A stretch of DNA of 64,000 nucleotides, from NCBI RefSeq assembly GCF_025698545.1, contig NC_068570.1:992001-1056000 (forward strand). The letters run 5' to 3'. This document shows positions 1 through 12,267 of the stretch, one piece after another (positions within the stretch are counted from its first letter, which is position 1; each line of letters starts with the position of its first letter). The DNA comes from Gossypium raimondii (taxonomy: Eukaryota; Streptophyta; Magnoliopsida; Malvales; Malvaceae). The position numbers were made by a program, and so were the translations under genes. Under the pieces are notes generated by a model that made no database searches, was not told where the DNA came from, and saw only the letters and a program-made list of their open reading frames with translations.

Positions 1-952
1 GTACTTCAAATACAGAATAATGTCAAAAAAGTAAAGAGAAAAAAAGCCCCAATAAGAAGGAACTCGTTTGAATGTATTGATATTTAAGCAATTGAGTCAT
101 AAAGTCGTTTGCAGACCCCTGATTTAGGCAAGAAATTTGAGGGTTGGTGATGTCAAAGCTTTGAATTGCAATATAGCACACAAATTGGATATTCTATGGG
201 GGAAAGTTTATTATAAAAATTAGGCATAATGATAAATTTAACTCTTAATATTTATATATTTTATCAATTTAATCTTTATTTTCTTTATTTAAATTTTGTC
301 ATTAGCCTTACAAAAAGAGTCAAATCACCTTTTTTAATGAAAATCTCGACTAAAATAATAAAATTTAACGATGTTGTCGTGAAAACTTGTATGACAATCC
401 ACGTGTGTTTCATGCTGATATGACAACTATTTGTCTTATATGCTATGTCCATAAATAATTGTAATAATATTAAAAAATTAAAAATCTCAAACTTAAAAAA
501 GTTTATAAAAATTCAAAAAAAAAAAAAAGAGAGAGCTTGTAACTACACTTGAATTGCCATGTTTCAAAACTTAATGTTTTTGTCAGTATTTCGTTAGAAA
601 AAAAAATAATCCGACTCTTTTTAAAATATTAATGGTCACATTCGACTTCTTTTTGGTCTAAATTTAATTTCAAAATAAATAAACAATTTAAAGGCAAAAA
701 CCTAATTGGACATACCAAAAGCTATGAATAAGGACCTAATCACGTAAACAAAAAATATGAGGGACAAAAACTGTAATTACCATGGCATTCTTTTTACATA
801 TTTATATTGTTCATAGGGGTAAAAATTCTAGCTTGGAAGTTAACTACACATTTGATTTTTGACTAAATTAATTATGCAATGGTAATTGTGTGTTTTACAA
901 TTAATTTCAAAAGGTTGAGGGATATATTTTGGTCAAGGACTTTGATCACATG
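1..952. other. AT-rich intergenic DNA downstream of the 5-phosphatase gene
   Basis: I see no gene here. At about 222-345 there is a stretch starting CATAATGATAAATTTAACTC that matches one arm of the small foldback element found at 3737-3856. The facing arm is not clear, so it is probably a decayed or partial copy. The rest is AT-rich DNA without coding signal. Confidence 0.6.
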
Positions 953-3900
953 CTATTTGTGGACTTTGAGACAAAGGTGGGCCCTTACTGGCTTATGGTC
1001 CGAACTATAAATGTCATCAACCGACTCGTAACAATGTAAATTTGCTGTAATTTTATTTGGATCTTCGATCTTGAACAAGATTCGATCTGTCCATGCTGGA
1101 ACTCGAACCTATAAAATGTAATAAAATAAATAAATGTAAAGAGAGAATCCATAGTTTAAAGATCAGATTAACTATACAATACTTCTCTAAATTATGTTTC
1201 AAATTTTAAATTAGTATCGAAACTCTTAAAATTTTTTAATTGAGTCATTAAGGCATAATATTATATAAATTAGTACCTTCTATCAGGGTGAATCTAAAAG
1301 TTTTGTTTAGGGAAAACCGAGATAAATTATTTTTTTGGGAGCTAAATTTTTGTTCTAAAGGCTTAAATTAAATTATTAATCATTCATAGAGGTCAAAATT
1401 ACAAATTTTTAACTAAAAGGTTAAAAAGGTTTAGATTGAATGTTTTAATTTTTTGGAGGAGCTTAAAAGAAGTTTCCCAATTTAACCAAGGGGTGGCTAA
1501 ATACTAGCTCGGATTTAACGTGGAGCATATTTAAAATATGTGGATCAAATGTTAAGCACGTGTGAATCTATTGCATGGACAACTTGAACGTGATATGTTA
1601 ATCAATAAAAAATAGCCTTCATAAGTTTTAATAATATTGTTTGTTTTCTAACATGTTAGATCTAAGCTATCCATGCAATATGTGCACATGTTTAAAATTT
1701 TGTCTATATATTTTAAATATGTTCTACTGTAGATCCAAATTGATATTTAAACGATAAGCTAACATCTCGGGATGGCTCTAAGCCCAAAATCATTTGAACC
1801 TAAAAATAATTTAAAAATTGAACCCTAATTTAGTATAACAAATAAAAAGAGGATTGTAGTTTATATATCACCTTGTAACTTGTATCATAATTGCTGCTGC
1901 CTATATTGTATTTGTAAGTTGGTTTGAAGGCGAGTTTTCCCTCACAATATCCATTGAAAATCTGCCCACTTTCAGCCTCTTGAAGGAGCTGATCTTTGCT
2001 TCTCAGCAGCTGAAAACAGCAACAAAGCAAAGTTGATGCAAATTAGGCAAATGATTGCTGAAAAGTTGAAAACTAGTGAAAGCTCGGTAGAGAAGTCTGT
2101 GAAGTATCGTTGATAGCACACATGTCCATTGATGCCATTTAGGGCTTGGGTTCAAACCTTACTAATGACACCATTTCCGTGGTAGGTGATTGTGAACCTC
2201 ACAGGACCTAATCCGACGAAGCACTCTCACTCCGTGACTCCTATGTAACTCTCAATAGTGTCAAGAGACAAAATCTCAGATTGAGGGATTTATCGATTTT
2301 ATGCGAACAACACTTCAAATAGTTCTCCCTAATCAGTCAGAAATCCCTCAATAAGATTTAAGAAAAAAAAAAAAAAGAAGGAAAGCTGGACCGACTTTGT
2401 GAAGGTTTCTGTGTATTAAGTTCCGGGCGGGGTGGGTGTTGATGCCTTGGAGCCTGTAATTGAGGTCGCCCAACCATACGGTGATGTGTGCGGGGGTGGT
2501 GTAAGGGTTGTTGCAGTACTTGGAAAACAGAGAGTGCGATATGTGCCGGCACTGTGAATTTCTCTCTTCTACGTTCCGAGCATGAGCTGTTTAAGGACCA
2601 AATTATGAATCAAATTAAGGGGCTTTTTGAATGAACGAAAATCTTAATTGATATATAATAATTACACCTATCAATTCTCACTATTCGAATAATTTCTATC
2701 CAAATGTGATCCAATTAGCTTTGATAATAAAAAGTTAATAACTTCGATTTTCGAAATTTCTTGAATCCAAAATTATTCAAATCCAAAATATTTAAATTTA
2801 TCTATACTCTAAATGACTCCAACCTAAAATAATCTGAATCCGAAATGATCTGAATTCAAGTGTCAAACCTAAATAATAATAAAAACCCAAAATGACTCGT
2901 CTAACAAACTCGAATAATCCAAAGCTTAAAACAACTCAAACTCAAAATGACTCGAACTTAAAATGACCAAAATCCAAAATGATCATAAAATTTAAAAACT
3001 TAAATTGATTTGATTCAAATTGACTCAACCCATAACTAATTCAATTTGTCCAATTAGGACTTGGAATTTTAAAACTTGAATAGATTCATCTATATTCAAA
3101 TCTGATCCAACTCAAACATGAAATGATTTGAACCCAAAATAGTCTAAATTTAAAATGACCCAAACCCAAAATGTTCCGAATAAGTAGCTTGCAATGGTTC
3201 AAACTTAAGTGTCAAAATTGAATAAACATGCCCAAAATGACTTGCCTAACAAACTTAAATGATCTGAACCCAAAATAATCTAAATTTTACATGCCTCGAA
3301 CACAAAATAACCTGAATATGAAATTATCCAAAAATTTTAAATTCCAAGTTAATTCGACTCAAATTGATTCAGCCACAACTAATCCAAACCATCCAATTGA
3401 TATGAGGGTGGTAATAATAGCTCTGGTTTATTTGTGGGGGGCACTAAATGGAGCTTTAAATCCCATTAATGATATGAACTCAAATTTGTTTGGTTAAGGA
3501 TGCCTTATAATGATGCTGATAATTGAAACAAAACGGCGCTTACCAGAGAGATGACAAGTGATAAACACCAACTTGAGTCCTTTGTAATTGATACTGATTG
3601 CCACTGCCCCTTTCTTTCTTCTCCTCATTCCTCCACACCCTCCTACACCATGCTTATCCACCTTCATTTCTACATTTTGTAATTGCCCCCACAAAAGAAC
3701 ACCAAAAATCAATCACCCCATCTAAGCTTAAAAAAAGTATAATGATAAATTTATCTCTTAATCAATCACCACAAACCAACTACCATGAAAATTAATGAAT
3801 AAAGATCAAATTGATAAAAAATGTAAACATTGAGGACTAAATTTATCATTATGTCAAAAAAATTATCTTAATTTACCTTCGACGAACATGTATGAATTCT

Positions 3901-4454
3901 TCGTTCCAAACACATATAGTTGCAGAGACTGCATAGTTGCCACCCCCAACAATCTGATATTCATATACATACATGTATATAGAGAGATTAAATGGAAGTC
4001 TTAGCACAATAAAGAACACAAGATAGAGAAACCTACTCGTGAGTATCAACTAGAGCATCCTGCAATAATCTTGCAAGGTCCTTGCTAGGCACTTCTTGCA
4101 AGCCAACCACAAGTAAATCGAACCCACGGTTGTTCCCAAACAGCTCCACCAGATCTTCATACGAGACCTTAATATATATATATATGTTATTATACTGCAA
4201 GATGATGAATGATTTGATTAAGCTTATTACAAGAACTTGGATTTGATTCAAACCCGTCCATTCATGTTCCAAGTGACCATGCAAATGCAAAGGTCGGAAT
4301 TTGTGGAGAAATTGCAGAGATTATCAGCCATTACAGACTTTATTCCATCATGGGTTGGAACTTGTTTGTTGAGAGAATCATCAATGGCTAGTTTCTTCCT
4401 CTTTGATCTTTTCACGTACCCTTTACCACCTTGTATTGTGTTGTAATTTCCCAT
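953..4454 (-). CDS. Type I inositol polyphosphate 5-phosphatase, 5PTASE11-like, seven exons
   Basis: The enzyme family removes the 5-phosphate from inositol phosphates or phosphoinositides. The gene reads as complement(join(953..1108,1872..2009,2396..2586,3544..3669,3877..3953,4037..4167,4254..4454)), 339 aa; every joint keeps frame at GT/AG sites. It starts MGNYN, a possible N-myristoylation signal. Seen in order: VTWNMNG (exon 1), LLVVGLQEVP (exon 2), GGCGGM-RRKKGAVAI and TCHLSAHA (exon 4 into 5), WLGDLNYR at about residues 216-223, SKDQLLQEAE and FKPTYKYN (exon 6), PAWTDRIL at about 292-299 and SDHKPV (exon 7). These are the catalytic signatures of the family. Length and exon content match what I recall of Arabidopsis 5PTASE11 (about 334 aa). 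The donor after exon 5 (AAA/GTCGGT) is weak but gives the expected spacing. Introns carry a SINE-like repeat, a minisatellite and a foldback element. No break was seen. Confidence 0.88.
2090..2340 (+). repeat. tRNA-like SINE copy in intron 5 of the 5-phosphatase gene
   Basis: The stretch contains GGGTTCAAACCTTACTAATG, where GGTTCAAACC is a good Pol III B box. It is followed by a non-coding body. A sister copy with GGGTTCGAACCTCATTAATG lies at 4700-4870. Ends and poly-A tail were not fixed, so the class is inferred. Confidence 0.45.
2640..3400. repeat. Degenerate 14-16 bp minisatellite in intron 4 of the 5-phosphatase gene
   Basis: Variants of CCAAAATGAYCTGAA recur dozens of times over about 750 bases with drifting spacing (for example AACCCAAAATAGTCTAAAT, ACTCAAAATGACTCGAAC). 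It fills most of the intron between exons 4 and 5 (2587-3543). No coding signal was seen. Confidence 0.7.
3737..3856. mobile_element. Short foldback (MITE-like) element in intron 3 of the 5-phosphatase gene
   Basis: The ends are inverted copies: ATAATGATAAATTTA at the left and TAAATTTATCATTAT at the right, about 115 bases apart. It has no coding capacity. A related arm lies near 222-345. Confidence 0.6.
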
Positions 4455-4570
4455 AGCTTTTTAGCTTCTTGATTGATTAACCTTACGAGCAAGAGGTGTG
4501 GTTTTAATATAAATACGAAAGATTTTTTTCGTTTTTGCCTTTGGCGGTGAAGATTTTGAAAGAAAATTAT

Positions 4571-5154
4571 GGGTTAATATACCAATTGGTACTTGAATTT
4601 GGTCACAATTTTCACTTTATTACTTATCTTTTTTGTTCTAGTTAAATACTTGAGTTTAACTTTCATGTTCAATTTAGTACTTAGATTTTTTTTTAAGGGT
4701 GGTTGGCTCTCTTTCGAGAGAAGACACTTTAGTGGTAGTGCTTTTACCACAAAGACCCTTTAAAGGTATGGGTTCGAACCTCATTAATGCCAAATACTAA
4801 ACATTTCTTTGGTGGACTAGGTGTTCCTGTTAAACTCCGTGAACCCTTTTGGACTCTCTTCAGAGTTGGAAAACAAAAACTCAAGGCTAAAATTTAGCAT
4901 AGACACTATGAGAACAATACTTTCATTAATGATTCGATACTGGCCTAGAGACCAACCCTCCTTAACAGTGCTTTTGTTTTGTTTTTTTCCTATAACACAT
5001 ATCAAACATTCGTTAAGCCATATATGATGTTATTTAGTTTCGATATCAAATCTAATATTGATGTCACACTTAAGTACTAAATTGGATAAAAAAAACTTAA
5101 ATACCAAATTGAATATTGAAATTAAAATCAAGTACTAAACGATATATTAACCCA
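4571..5154. mobile_element. Foldback MITE with long inverted ends (family B)
   Basis: The left end reads GGGTTAATATACCAATTGGT and the right end, reverse-complemented, reads GGGTTAATATATCGTTTAGT. Similarity continues inward through 'tacttgaatttgg' type sequence. The element sits just upstream of the 5-phosphatase start, and a SINE-like repeat is nested in it at about 4700-4870. Related elements lie at 32264-32561 and 45950-46285. Confidence 0.65.
4700..4870 (+). repeat. tRNA-like SINE copy nested in a foldback element
   Basis: The sequence contains TAGTGGTAGTG (A-box-like) followed by GGGTTCGAACCTCATTAATG, a clean B box (GGTTCGAACC). It interrupts the symmetric arms of the surrounding foldback element. 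It is related to the copy at 2090-2340. Confidence 0.5.
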
Positions 5155-5439
5155 ATAATAAAAGTCAAATAATTTGAAATCTTCTGTTAAATGATAAAAT
5201 CTTATTCGAAAACTATGATTGTACTGTCTTTTTTGGTCTACGAGTTAGGTTTGGGAAATTTGACAATATTAAAGGTTATATAACAAAAGTTGAAAACGAC
5301 AATGTTTAGCCATTTCCAACAAGCAAACCCTTGCAAGGATATGCATCCATTGAACAACATATTTAATGGTATTATGAGCAATGATGAGCTAAACTAGAAA
5401 ATGTCGACGGGGATTCAGGATTTTGTTTGAAGTATTTAT

Positions 5440-5768
5440 GTGGTAAGTAAGATTCGAATTGCATTTTGTTTCATAGAATAGGTAAACCAATTTATTTACG
5501 TTAAATCATCTTTCTGTTAAAAATTCTATTTATTTCAATTGTTAAAAATCGATCCCTATTTATTAACATAAGTCACTTGTATATGTTCAGTTCTTTCATC
5601 AGTTACATCAAATTTTAACAGTAGATATGGATGGAATTTTTAACGTAAACCCGTTTGCTTTTTGATCTAACATACAATGACTAATTTGTCTAATTTTTTT
5701 AATAAAGTGGGTAAAATACAATCTGACTCTTAGTGTAGAACAGAGACTTCCATGATATTTTTACTTAT
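5440..5768. mobile_element. Foldback MITE, family A
   Basis: The right end (AAAATACAATCTGACTCTTAG, then CTTCCATGATATTTTTAC) matches the inverted end shared by the copies at 28884, 31080, 33360, 35300, 60700 and 63773. The left end is diverged. Confidence 0.5.
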
Positions 5769-6118
5769 TTATGATATTTTATTCATGCTTTTACATATAT
5801 GAAATTTTTAATGAAAAAATTCAAATATATTTATGTTATATATATTGAAATTGGAAGTCTCTACATTGTTTGAAAGTTGAAACCATCAATGAGAACCATA
5901 ATTTTTCTTTTTGTTTGAACCATAGAAAGCATTGACAAAAATAAGTATATGATCCATTTGGTTTGCTTGTAAGTTTATCTAACTTGCAATATCGTACCAA
6001 GGTTCTACTATTGATAAAGATGGAGGCTTACTAGGTGCGACGTATAGACTAAACTTACATCTTAAGTATTTTTAGTTTCACGGGTTAAGTGATAACGAGT
6101 TCGATGTATATTAAATAA

Positions 6119-6300
6119 AAGGGTAAATTACATTAATAGTTACTCAATTGGTAAGTGTTTTTTTATCACTCAAATATGAAAAATTACAAAATGATCACTT
6201 AATTATTTAATTTTATTTTTTTAATCACTAGCTGGTAAATAGCTAATGAAAATATGATGTAGCGCCTTTTGAAGTTGACATAATAACAACTTTAACCCTC
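6119..6300. repeat. Half copy of foldback family C
   Basis: GGGTAAATTACATTAATAGT and the following 'tcactcaaatatg...ttacaaaatgatcactta' match the arm of the complete element at 47459-48073. I see no facing arm. Confidence 0.5.
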
Positions 6301-6829
6301 AGCCTTTATTCGTTGTGTTAGTTTAGTTTTGATTCTATAAAAAATTATAATTTATAATATATGGGCTAGGCTCAAACTTGAGCGCTGACTGACCTATTCT
6401 GTTTTCTAATTTTGTAATATATTGTTATTTTAATACATTATATAATTTTTAATATATTATATAATTTATAACACAATATTAAAAATAGTATAAATATTTT
6501 TCAAAAAATTAAAAAATATATATAAATGAGATTAAAATGAATTTTGATTAATCATCTATAAATATAAAATTATAAAATGTATTGATATCATATTTAAGCT
6601 ATTCGGGTACGAGCACATGTAGGAGATAATCTAAAAGACTTTGGAAGTGCAAGATAATACGATGACGTTTTAGTAAGTAAAATGCGTAGGACATTATCGT
6701 CTATTCCTTGTACGTTATCCTCTCCCAGTCTCACAGCTGAACTCTGCTACTCTCTTTAACACCATCACAGAAAGGCCACTGTTTTTAGCTAATCACAAAT
6801 CCATATTTTCCCTCTCACAAAATAAAAAA

Positions 6830-8197
6830 ATGGCTCTTTCAATCTCTTCCTTAACGTCATCCCTTTCTTCCCTTTCATTTTCCTCTCAGATTTCCCGGAA
6901 TCCAAGCAGTATCTCAATTCCCCAACCACCGAAAACCTTGCCCATTTCCCTGTCCTCTAAATCCACTCGTTCCCTTTCAATTTCCGCTACGGTGGCTGCT
7001 CCGGTTGAGACTGAACCGGTTGAGAACCTCAAGAAGCTCGTTAAGTCTAGGCTCCCTGGTGGGTTTGCTGCTCAGACTATTATAGGGACGGGACGAAGGA
7101 AATGTGCCATTGCTCGTGTGGTTCTTCAGGAAGGAACTGGGAAGTTCATTATCAATTACCGTGACGCTAAGGTAAAAAATTGAACTATTCAGTTTCAGGA
7201 TGTATGTGTAACAGTTAAATTAGCTGTCTTTAAGATGTTTGATAAAATGTTTGTGTTGGGCCAAATCGACTTGTAGAAGAAATATTAGTGACCCAAAGTC
7301 AAATAAGTTGCCTTTCAGATGTTTGATAATATGTTTGTGTTAGACTAATTCAAGTTTTAGAAGAAAAATTAATGAAGCAAAGACAAATTAGTTGTCTTTC
7401 AGATGTTTGAGAATATATTTGTGAAGTGTGGTCTAATATGTAATTTGATACACAATTTTGATTTGGTGTAATTATACACATTAAACTTAGTTGTGGTTTA
7501 TATACACATGAAACTTTAATTTTGATTCAATTATTTACATTTAAAGAAATGAATACATTTATTTTCGTATCGGATTAATATAAATATTTGTATGCAATAT
7601 ATCATCTTAAAGTAGTGTTAATTTGATAATGTTGTTAGTGATTTATAAAAATTGAATCAAATTAAATTTTGATGAATGACATTACGCATTGAATCAAATT
7701 TCATGTCTAGCTTTGATATTTATGCTTATGTTTGTGTTAGGCTAATAGGACAATTCAAGTTTTGGGAAGAAAAATAGTTGCCTTTCAGTTGTTTGATAAT
7801 CTGTTTGTTAGGCTAATTCAAGTTTGAGAAGAAAACAAATAAGACCAAAAGACAAGCTAAGAAGTATGATTAGCAATTGCCGTATAATGCTTTGAATTGT
7901 TTGGTTCAGGAGTATCTTCAAGGGAACCCATTATGGTTGCAGTACATAAAAGTTCCATTGTTGACATTGGGGTATGAAACGAGTTATGATGTATTCGTGA
8001 AAGCTCACGGAGGTGGGCTTTCGGGACAGGCACAGGCAATCTCACTCGGCATTGCTCGTGCATTGCTGAAGGTGAGTGCCGATCATAGGAGTCCGTTGAA
8101 GAAAGAAGGACTTTTGACCAGAGATTCAAGGGTGGTGGAGAGGAAGAAAGTTGGTCTCAAGAAGGCTCGTAAAGCTCCACAGTTTTCCAAACGTTAA
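6830..8197 (+). CDS. RPS9: Plastid 30S ribosomal protein S9 (uS9c), nuclear-encoded
   Basis: The gene reads as join(6830..7171,7910..8197), 209 aa, with a GT/AG intron (AAG/GTAAAA ... TTCAG/GAGTAT). The protein is the S9 subunit of the chloroplast small ribosomal subunit, which contacts the P-site tRNA through its basic C-terminal tail. Residues 1 to about 50 form a Ser/Thr-rich, acid-poor transit peptide ([17 protein letters not shown]...). The S9 domain follows with [45 protein letters not shown] and the terminal [12 protein letters not shown]. Length equals the Arabidopsis homologue to within a residue or so. The ATG has a good context and no upstream ATG in frame. The intron holds repeats and a foldback element. 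The 3' part of this gene (intron end onward) is duplicated at 16467-17326. Confidence 0.95.
7220..7870 (+). repeat. Dispersed ~85-bp tandem units in the rps9 intron
   Basis: A unit of the form 'agttgcctttcagatgtttgataatatgtttgtgttaggctaattcaag...agaagaaaa' recurs at about 7220, 7305, 7390, 7770 and 7800. The row is split by a foldback element at about 7425-7705. The last units were copied along with exon 2 to 16467. Confidence 0.65.
7425..7705. mobile_element. Foldback MITE in the rps9 intron (family D)
   Basis: This stretch ('gtggtctaatatgtaattt...aatgttgttagtgatttataaaaattgaatcaaat') matches 38590-38900 and the flanks of the RNase H relic at 51540-52385. The copy at 38.6 kb shows the inverted ends best. 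No coding. Confidence 0.6.
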
Positions 8198-9398
8198 GTG
8201 GATGGAAAACTGGGGATATATATATACATTGCTTTCATGGTTGGTTTTGTAGAAAATCTTTTCTTCTCGGTAACATTTGCTGATGAATTTTTTTTACAAA
8301 ATTCTAAATTGAAGAAGTACCCCTTTTGATAATGTACATCATGTTCTTGATTGGTTGTGCTTATGAATATTTCTCTTGCATTTCATGTGAGGAATGTTGA
8401 TCCTTAGTCCATTGTTACTTAAGGGTCAATGTACTATCGAGGTATCTATACTATGAGGTTAAGTTGCATTTGGTTCTTTTTACTATATTAGATCAAAGAG
8501 GAAATTTATTTTTTTTTCTTGTTAAAAATTTTATTCATTTCGATTGTTAAAAGCTATAAGCTCGAGTCAAATTTTTATCATTAAGTTCATTTATAGCTTC
8601 CACTACATGGACTTTGTGTAATGCAATTGACAAAAGAATACCATCCAAAGGGTCCTAGAAGTGAATTTCAGAAATAGTATAAGCTAATTTTTATGTGAAT
8701 TATTTTTTGAAAAAGTTAATATTTTGGTATTTAAATAAATCTAAGTAAAGTATTTTTTGTTGTTTGACAGATTTTTAAAAATATTTTATAAAATTATTTT
8801 CAATATGAAAAAATACATTTGAAATTTATGATAAGCAGTGAATTGATTACAGAGTGATATTAAGATAAAATTATGGTAAATAATAAATCTTTATGATGTT
8901 AAGAAATAAATTATAAACTTCGTGAAATTTATAATTGAAATACTGACGAGATCTGTATGAAAATTTGTTATGTGAAAAAAATATTATAATGAATTATTTT
9001 ATTAAAGTAACGTATATGGTGAAAAATAAATTACATGGCAATAGGGACTAAATTGAAAATGTACAAAATTTTAAGTATGAAACAATCTAATATGTGAATA
9101 AGGAAACTATGATAAAAATTTAATGAATGTGTTACGAGATGATGAAATATGCATAAAGTATTGTAAAAGTGAAGTTATGAAAAAATATGAAATTTTTATC
9201 ATGATAATGACTAAATTATTAAACTTGAGAAAATATATGGATTAAATAATAAAAGTAAAATACATAGAACTATAATACAAATTACAAATAATACATGTCC
9301 GACCAAATAAAATTAATATCAATACAAAACCACGCATAAACTTCGCACATCAAAATCCCAATACCAATGAAGCCACCAACAACATGCTTATGCACAGA
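8198..9398. other. rps9 3' flank and intergenic DNA up to NLR fragment A
   Basis: The first 460 bases are the rps9 3' UTR and flank, copied at 16900-17326. They include part of a family A foldback sequence (about 8421-8640). 8658-9362 is AT-rich and absent from the second duplication unit. 9363-9398 matches the sequence downstream of the other NLR copies. No gene was seen. Confidence 0.6.
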
Positions 9399-11580
9399 TT
9401 GGCAATGAGGTTAACTCTGGACAGTCCTTAATTCGCAAGTCTCGGAGTGCAGTCAGATATCACACCCCCTCAGATAAAGAGGCTAATGTCTGACAATCTC
9501 CAATCTTCAGTGAACACAAGGAAGATAAGCCTTGCAATCCATTTACCGGAAGGGATACAAGGCTGTGACACTGATCTAAACGCAAAGTTTCTAAAGAGCT
9601 GAGGTTTTGTAGCCCTGCAGGCAAGCTTTCTATTGAGCAACCATCAATATCCAAGTATTTAAGGGAGGATAGATTTATCCAGCAGATCGGATAAAGACTT
9701 TAGACTACAACAAAGAACATACAACCAATCAAGTTGCTTTTGATTTTTTAGTAGTCTATTCGGTAATTCATTGAAGTCGCTAATCTGGAGAGGGGTAAGA
9801 ACAGTGGCATTCATAATCAAGGGTGTGAGTAAAGTAACATTAGTTCCTCTAATATATAGCTGTTTTAGAGATTGAATCATTGGCAGTTTAACCAACTTAG
9901 GACAAGATTCGATAGTTAATGAACTCAGGAGAGGAAAATGTTCTCTACCATTCACTGTTGTCCATTCCTCCAAAAATGGCGCCTCATATGTGCTGAGAAC
10001 CTCGAGTGATGGAAAAGAACTTTCCATATCACCATAGAAATTGTTGTCAATATACTTCAGAGCACCCATTCTACAAATAGTAAGGACCTTAAGGAAGCGC
10101 AATTTCCATAGAGGTGGTAGTTGATGGCATCTTTCACAGGGTAGTAGTGTGATTTCGACAAGGTTTGGTAGAAGCAGATCCATCATCCAATATGGAAACA
10201 TCAAACCTTGGTAACCAATTATGCGCAACTTCTTCAAGGTTGAACGAGGTTGGAGAGCACAAAGAATCTCTTCATCATTTTGATGATGAGGGTTCTCGTT
10301 GCGATTTCCTCGCCAAGATAAGCTAAGTGATCTTAAATTGTGCTTCTTTATCAAATTTGCCTTCTTAGCTGCCATCGCACTCTTCACGTTGGTTAGTCCT
10401 TTGATGCTCAGTTCCCCCTCTAGGGCCAACTCTTTCAACTCATCAATGCCGCAACCATCTTTCTTTCCCAACATGAATATGCTAAGCTTGCGCAAAAAAG
10501 ACATTGTCCCAATGCAACAGGCATAGAAGTTAGTGTATGGCAACCTCTGATGTCCAAGTACCTAAGATTTTTCAAGTTCTTCGTACCTTTGGGTAACATT
10601 TTAAGACTGCCACAATCTTTGAGGCTTAGTGTCTGCAAGTTATGAAGAGAGCTTGTTGATTCAGGTAAAGTTTTCACAGTAGAATTGTGAAGGTACAGAT
10701 ACCTCAAGTGTTTCGAAATTTTAAATTCAATATTGCTATATAAAAACCCAAATGCAACACCTTGAGATACTTTTGTTTACTGATGAAACGGGAAGGATTA
10801 GAGCGGTTAAAGTAATCATCGCCGCATAGGATTAAAGATTGCAGCTGCTGCAATGTGGTTAAGTCCATAATGTTTGTCGATGGACTGATATTATAATGAT
10901 AAACAAACAAGTGAGGAGCAGTTTTTGGAATTTGTGACACCTCATTTGGCTCAATCACACAGCACTCTTGTCTCATAATCGATGTTGCAAGATCATGGAT
11001 GAGATCATGCATTTTACATGCAACAGTTCCATCAACATCCTCTTCAATTTCTTGAAAAATGGACCTCCAAGTTAATTCAGAGAATATTTCACAACCCATA
11101 TCATGCAAATCCAATGCTCCTCGAGAAGGAATAAATCCATTTGCCATCCATAGTGCTAAAAGCTTGTCCTTTGTCATGACAGAATCTTTGGGAAATATCG
11201 AGCAAAATGAAAAACATTCTCATATACGGTGGAAGATGTTCATGACTTAGCCTCAACACAGCTCTGATTCTGCTTCCCTCATCTTCCAAATCCCATATCT
11301 CACTATCTTTGACACGTAACCATTCACTTTCTTGACTTCTAAAACGCAATATGCTTCCTATGGCCTTAACTGCCAACGGTACCACTCCACATCTCTGCAC
11401 TGATTGCCTCCCAATGGTTTCCAGGTTCGCGTTGCTTCCATTCATTCCCATCCCAAAGGCTGTTTGCTTTAACAAAGACCAAGAATCATCATCCGACAAA
11501 CATCCCAAGCGATAGAAAGGAGTTGTAGCCATCATAAGAGCAACTTTCTCGAGTCGAGTAGTGACAATCACCGTACTTCC
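9399..11580 (-). pseudogene. CC-NBS-LRR fragment A, truncated at both ends
   Basis: It is homologous to NLR copies B and D, but begins inside the NB-ARC domain at RNBS-B (IVTTRLEKVA) and so lacks the coiled coil, P-loop and kinase-2. It still shows GLPL (as CGVVPLAVKAIG), the MHD motif (CKMHDLIHDLA) and LRRs. It is split over at least five frames (11101-11571, 10704-11177, 10435-10707, 9659-10543, 9460-9654), including a one-base loss near 10500 ('gacattgtccc') shared with copy C. At its 3' end the terminal LRRs and downstream flank are deleted: flank sequence ends at about 9398 and LRR sequence resumes at once. The 5' junction ('cgtacttcct/accgtgc') is the same as in copy C. No functional protein is expected. 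Confidence 0.9.
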
Positions 11581-12267
11581 TACCGTGCGTAAAAGAATTC
11601 GAAAAGTCTAATAATATTAAAAAGGGTGATAAAATAATAAAATAAAAAATGTCATTATAATTTTTCGTATAAATTTATTAAAAGATTATTTACGTTCCAA
11701 TAAATAATTCGAAAATTGGGACATATATTTGAGTATGACTCAATATGATAATACCTAAGTCTAAAATAATCTAAAGAAAAAACTACACATGGTGTAATTC
11801 AAACTCGAGCATCAAAGCCTCGGCACCTCAACCTTTATCAACGAAGCGACCAATAACATGCCTATGCACATATACATAATAGAGTTTAACAAAGTTACGT
11901 GTGATGAGGATAAGAAGTTAGAAACTAAAATTATTTGCCATCTATTTATTCATACCTGCTCTTACTGGGGGACAGAATTGGTCTGCGAATTTAATGCAAT
12001 GTTGTCTTTTTTCTTCAAATTGCAAAATAGATCCTCGAATTTAACAAAAGTGGTCACTCATCAACCCTGAAAATGTATTAAGACAATCATATCACAAATT
12101 CATCAAATGAAAACTATTACTAATAGATATGAATGAAATGATCCTGCAGATGCAGAGATCCTTATTCACAAAAATGTAAATGTCAAATCCTTTTTACATA
12201 ATTCTTGAATATGATTAAAATTAAGAATATTCTTATTTAAAATTAAAATTCAAAAGTAGAGAATCAC
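11581..12267. other. Spacer between NLR copies A and B
   Basis: It combines non-NLR DNA after the truncation junction of A (11581-11755) with the downstream flank of NLR B. It is nearly identical to 20248-20929, and its second half resembles 17327-17800. No gene was seen. Confidence 0.7.

Larger units (their letters stand above)
5155..6829. other. Intergenic DNA between the 5-phosphatase and rps9 genes
   Basis: It holds a family A foldback copy (about 5440-5768) and a half copy of family C (about 6119-6300). The last 150 bases before the rps9 ATG (CT-rich leader, 'aaataaaaaaATGG') are the probable 5' leader of that gene. No other gene was seen. Confidence 0.55.

Noticed and set aside
229-423. 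A 64-codon plus-strand frame
   Set aside because: It is AT-rich, low-complexity sequence overlapping a foldback-element arm, with no recognisable domain.
3291-3497. A 68-codon plus-strand frame near the 5-phosphatase
   Set aside because: It lies in the intron minisatellite, on the strand opposite to the gene.
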